A stretch of 7,459 bases of DNA from Alphaproteobacteria bacterium (GTDB lineage Bacteria; Pseudomonadota; Alphaproteobacteria; Rhizobiales; Rhizobiaceae): NCBI GenBank assembly GCA_030428345.1, contig JAUIBM010000128.1, positions 1 to 7,459 on the forward strand, given 5' to 3'. Numbering within the stretch: the first letter of the stretch is position 1; every line of letters begins with the position of its first letter. The notes under the pieces are model-generated. The model was not told where the DNA came from. It ran no database searches and saw only the letters and a list, made by a program, of their open reading frames with translations. Both the position numbers and the translations under genes were made by a program. Below are positions 6,548-7,459 of the stretch, piece by piece.

Positions 6548-7384
6548 ATGACCACACGCATCGACACACGCTTCGCGGAATTGAAGGCCGAAGGCCGGCC
6601 CGCGCTGGTGACCTTCATCACCGCCGGCGATCCCGATACCGCCACCTCGCTGGAAATCATGAAGGCGCTGCCGGGCGCGGGCGCCGACCTGATCGAGCTC
6701 GGCATGCCGTTTTCCGATCCGATGGCCGACGGCCCTGCGGTGCAGAAGGCCGGCCAGCGGGCTCTGGCGGCCGGTCAGACCCAGGCGAAGACGCTTGAAA
6801 TGGTCCGCGAATTCCGCAAGGACGACGAGACCACGCCGATCGTCCTGATGGGCTATTACAACCCGATCTATATCTACGGTAACGAACGCTTCCTCGCCGA
6901 CGCGAAGGCGGCCGGCGTCGACGGGCTGATCATTGTCGATCTGCCGCCGGAGGAAGACGAGGAACTGTGCCTGCCGGCGATCAGGGCCGGGCTCAATTTC
7001 ATCCGTCTGGCCGCGCCGACGACCGACGACAAGCGCCTGCCGCGCGTCCTGGCGAACACCTCGGGCTTCGTCTACTACGTCTCGATTACCGGCATTACCG
7101 GTTCGGCGACGCCGGATCCGCAGAAGGTCGGCGCGATGGTTGCCCGGATCAAGAGCAAGACCGATCTGCCGGTGGCAGTGGGCTTCGGCGTCAAGAATGC
7201 CGAGCATGCGCGCGCCATCGGCTCCGTCGCGGACGGCGTGGTGGTGGGTTCGGCGATCGTCCAGGCGATCGAGACCTCGCTCGCCGAGGGACGGGCGACG
7301 CCGCAGACGGTCGGAGCGGTCACCGCTCTGGTGCGCGAACTGGCCGCGGGGGTGCGGGCCTCGCGCGCGGCCAGCGCCGCCTGA
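6548..7384 (+). CDS. trpA: Tryptophan synthase alpha chain TrpA
   Basis: A 278-residue (beta/alpha)8-barrel enzyme that cleaves indole-3-glycerol phosphate to indole and glyceraldehyde 3-phosphate and passes indole to TrpB. Seen: ALVTFITAGDPD (19-30), IELGMPFSDPMADGPAVQ (49-66) with catalytic Glu50 and Asp61, MGYYNPIY (101-108), IIVDLPPEE (128-136), the mobile loop with Thr184 in SITGITGSATP, phosphate-binding GFGVKN (212-217) and GVVVGSAIV. Positions run one ahead of the Salmonella enzyme through the catalytic region, and all key residues are intact. The ATG at 6548 matches the usual MTTRIDTRFA start, but the leader before it (GCGAAAGCTGAAACCCA) has no clear Shine-Dalgarno, and 105 bp separate it from trpB, unlike the usual close spacing. 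Expression may depend on its own promoter. The last residues overlap a tandem duplication. Confidence 0.97.
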   Translation: MTTRIDTRFAELKAEGRPALVTFITAGDPDTATSLEIMKALPGAGADLIELGMPFSDPMADGPAVQKAGQRALAAGQTQAKTLEMVREFRKDDETTPIVLMGYYNPIYIYGNERFLADAKAAGVDGLIIVDLPPEEDEELCLPAIRAGLNFIRLAAPTTDDKRLPRVLANTSGFVYYVSITGITGSATPDPQKVGAMVARIKSKTDLPVAVGFGVKNAEHARAIGSVADGVVVGSAIVQAIETSLAEGRATPQTVGAVTALVRELAAGVRASRAASAA

Positions 7385-7403
7385 CGGGCGCCGCCTGACG
7401 GGC
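7376..7403 (+). repeat. Perfect 14-bp tandem duplication over the trpA stop codon
   Basis: GCCGCCTGACGGGC occurs twice without a gap, at 7376-7389 and 7390-7403. The first copy holds the trpA stop (7382-7384); the second carries another TGA at 7396, in a different frame because the unit is not a multiple of three. It looks like a replication-slippage duplication that left TrpA unchanged. Confidence 0.85.
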
Positions 7404-7442
7404 CTGAAGCCAATGGGTCGCATTGCCGCCACAACGGCTTGC

Positions 7443-7452
7443 GAGGAGAGGA
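7443..7452 (+). promoter_or_regulatory. Strong Shine-Dalgarno for a gene starting beyond the window
   Basis: GAGGAGAGGA ends 7 bases before the window edge, and no start codon follows within it, so a start at or just after base 7460 is expected. In many alphaproteobacteria trpA is followed by accD (acetyl-CoA carboxylase carboxyltransferase beta) and then folC, so accD is the likely gene; none of its coding sequence is visible. Confidence 0.55.
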
Positions 7453-7459
7453 CATAGCC

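Overview
The window is high-GC bacterial chromosome with strong G/C preference at third codon positions. The compact trpF-trpB-trpA order, the SGRGDKD-type TrpB motif written as CGRGDKD, and the protein styles all suggest an alphaproteobacterium. I cannot place it below class from the sequence alone. There are six complete protein genes, one TTG-started complete gene among them, and a damaged or truncated left edge. No tRNA, rRNA, CRISPR array, insertion sequence or phage gene is visible, and no gene-free stretch exceeds 300 bases.

Left half (1-3929): an amine catabolism locus. A class III PLP aminotransferase of the SpuC (putrescine:pyruvate) type and an SDR-fold protein form a tight minus-strand operon (10 bp gap). 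Divergent from it is a glutamine-synthetase-fold ligase of the gamma-glutamyl-amine/polyamine synthetase type. The 197 bp between them hold a good sigma70-like promoter for the ligase (TTGGCA-N17-TACATT), an imperfect 18-bp direct repeat at 30 bp spacing whose second copy ends on that -35 box, and a short perfect inverted repeat over a possible promoter of the aminotransferase operon. Two features deserve attention. The SDR lacks the Tyr/Lys catalytic pair (Gly152/Asn156 at those places). The ligase has Tyr at the place of the ammonium-site flap glutamate of true glutamine synthetase.

Extreme left edge (1-185): plus-strand coding signal runs rightward from the edge and stops abruptly near base 126 without a stop codon. 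From the other side, a minus-strand gene start with a strong Shine-Dalgarno (ATG at 147) runs into the same point. This looks like an inversion, deletion or assembly junction.

Middle (3946-4517): a small DUF427 protein on the minus strand, convergent with the ligase gene (16 bp gap) and divergent from trpF (173 bp gap).

Right half (4518-7459): trpF, trpB and trpA on the plus strand, encoding phosphoribosylanthranilate isomerase and both subunits of tryptophan synthase, which together carry PRA to L-tryptophan (with TrpC from elsewhere). trpF and trpB overlap by 4 bp. trpA is set off by 105 bp holding a GC-rich hairpin and a possible internal promoter. A 14-bp perfect tandem duplication spans the trpA stop codon. 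The last bases are a strong Shine-Dalgarno for a gene starting just beyond the window, which by alphaproteobacterial gene order would be accD. The trp part is ordinary; the amine locus is the part most likely to hold something not yet characterised.
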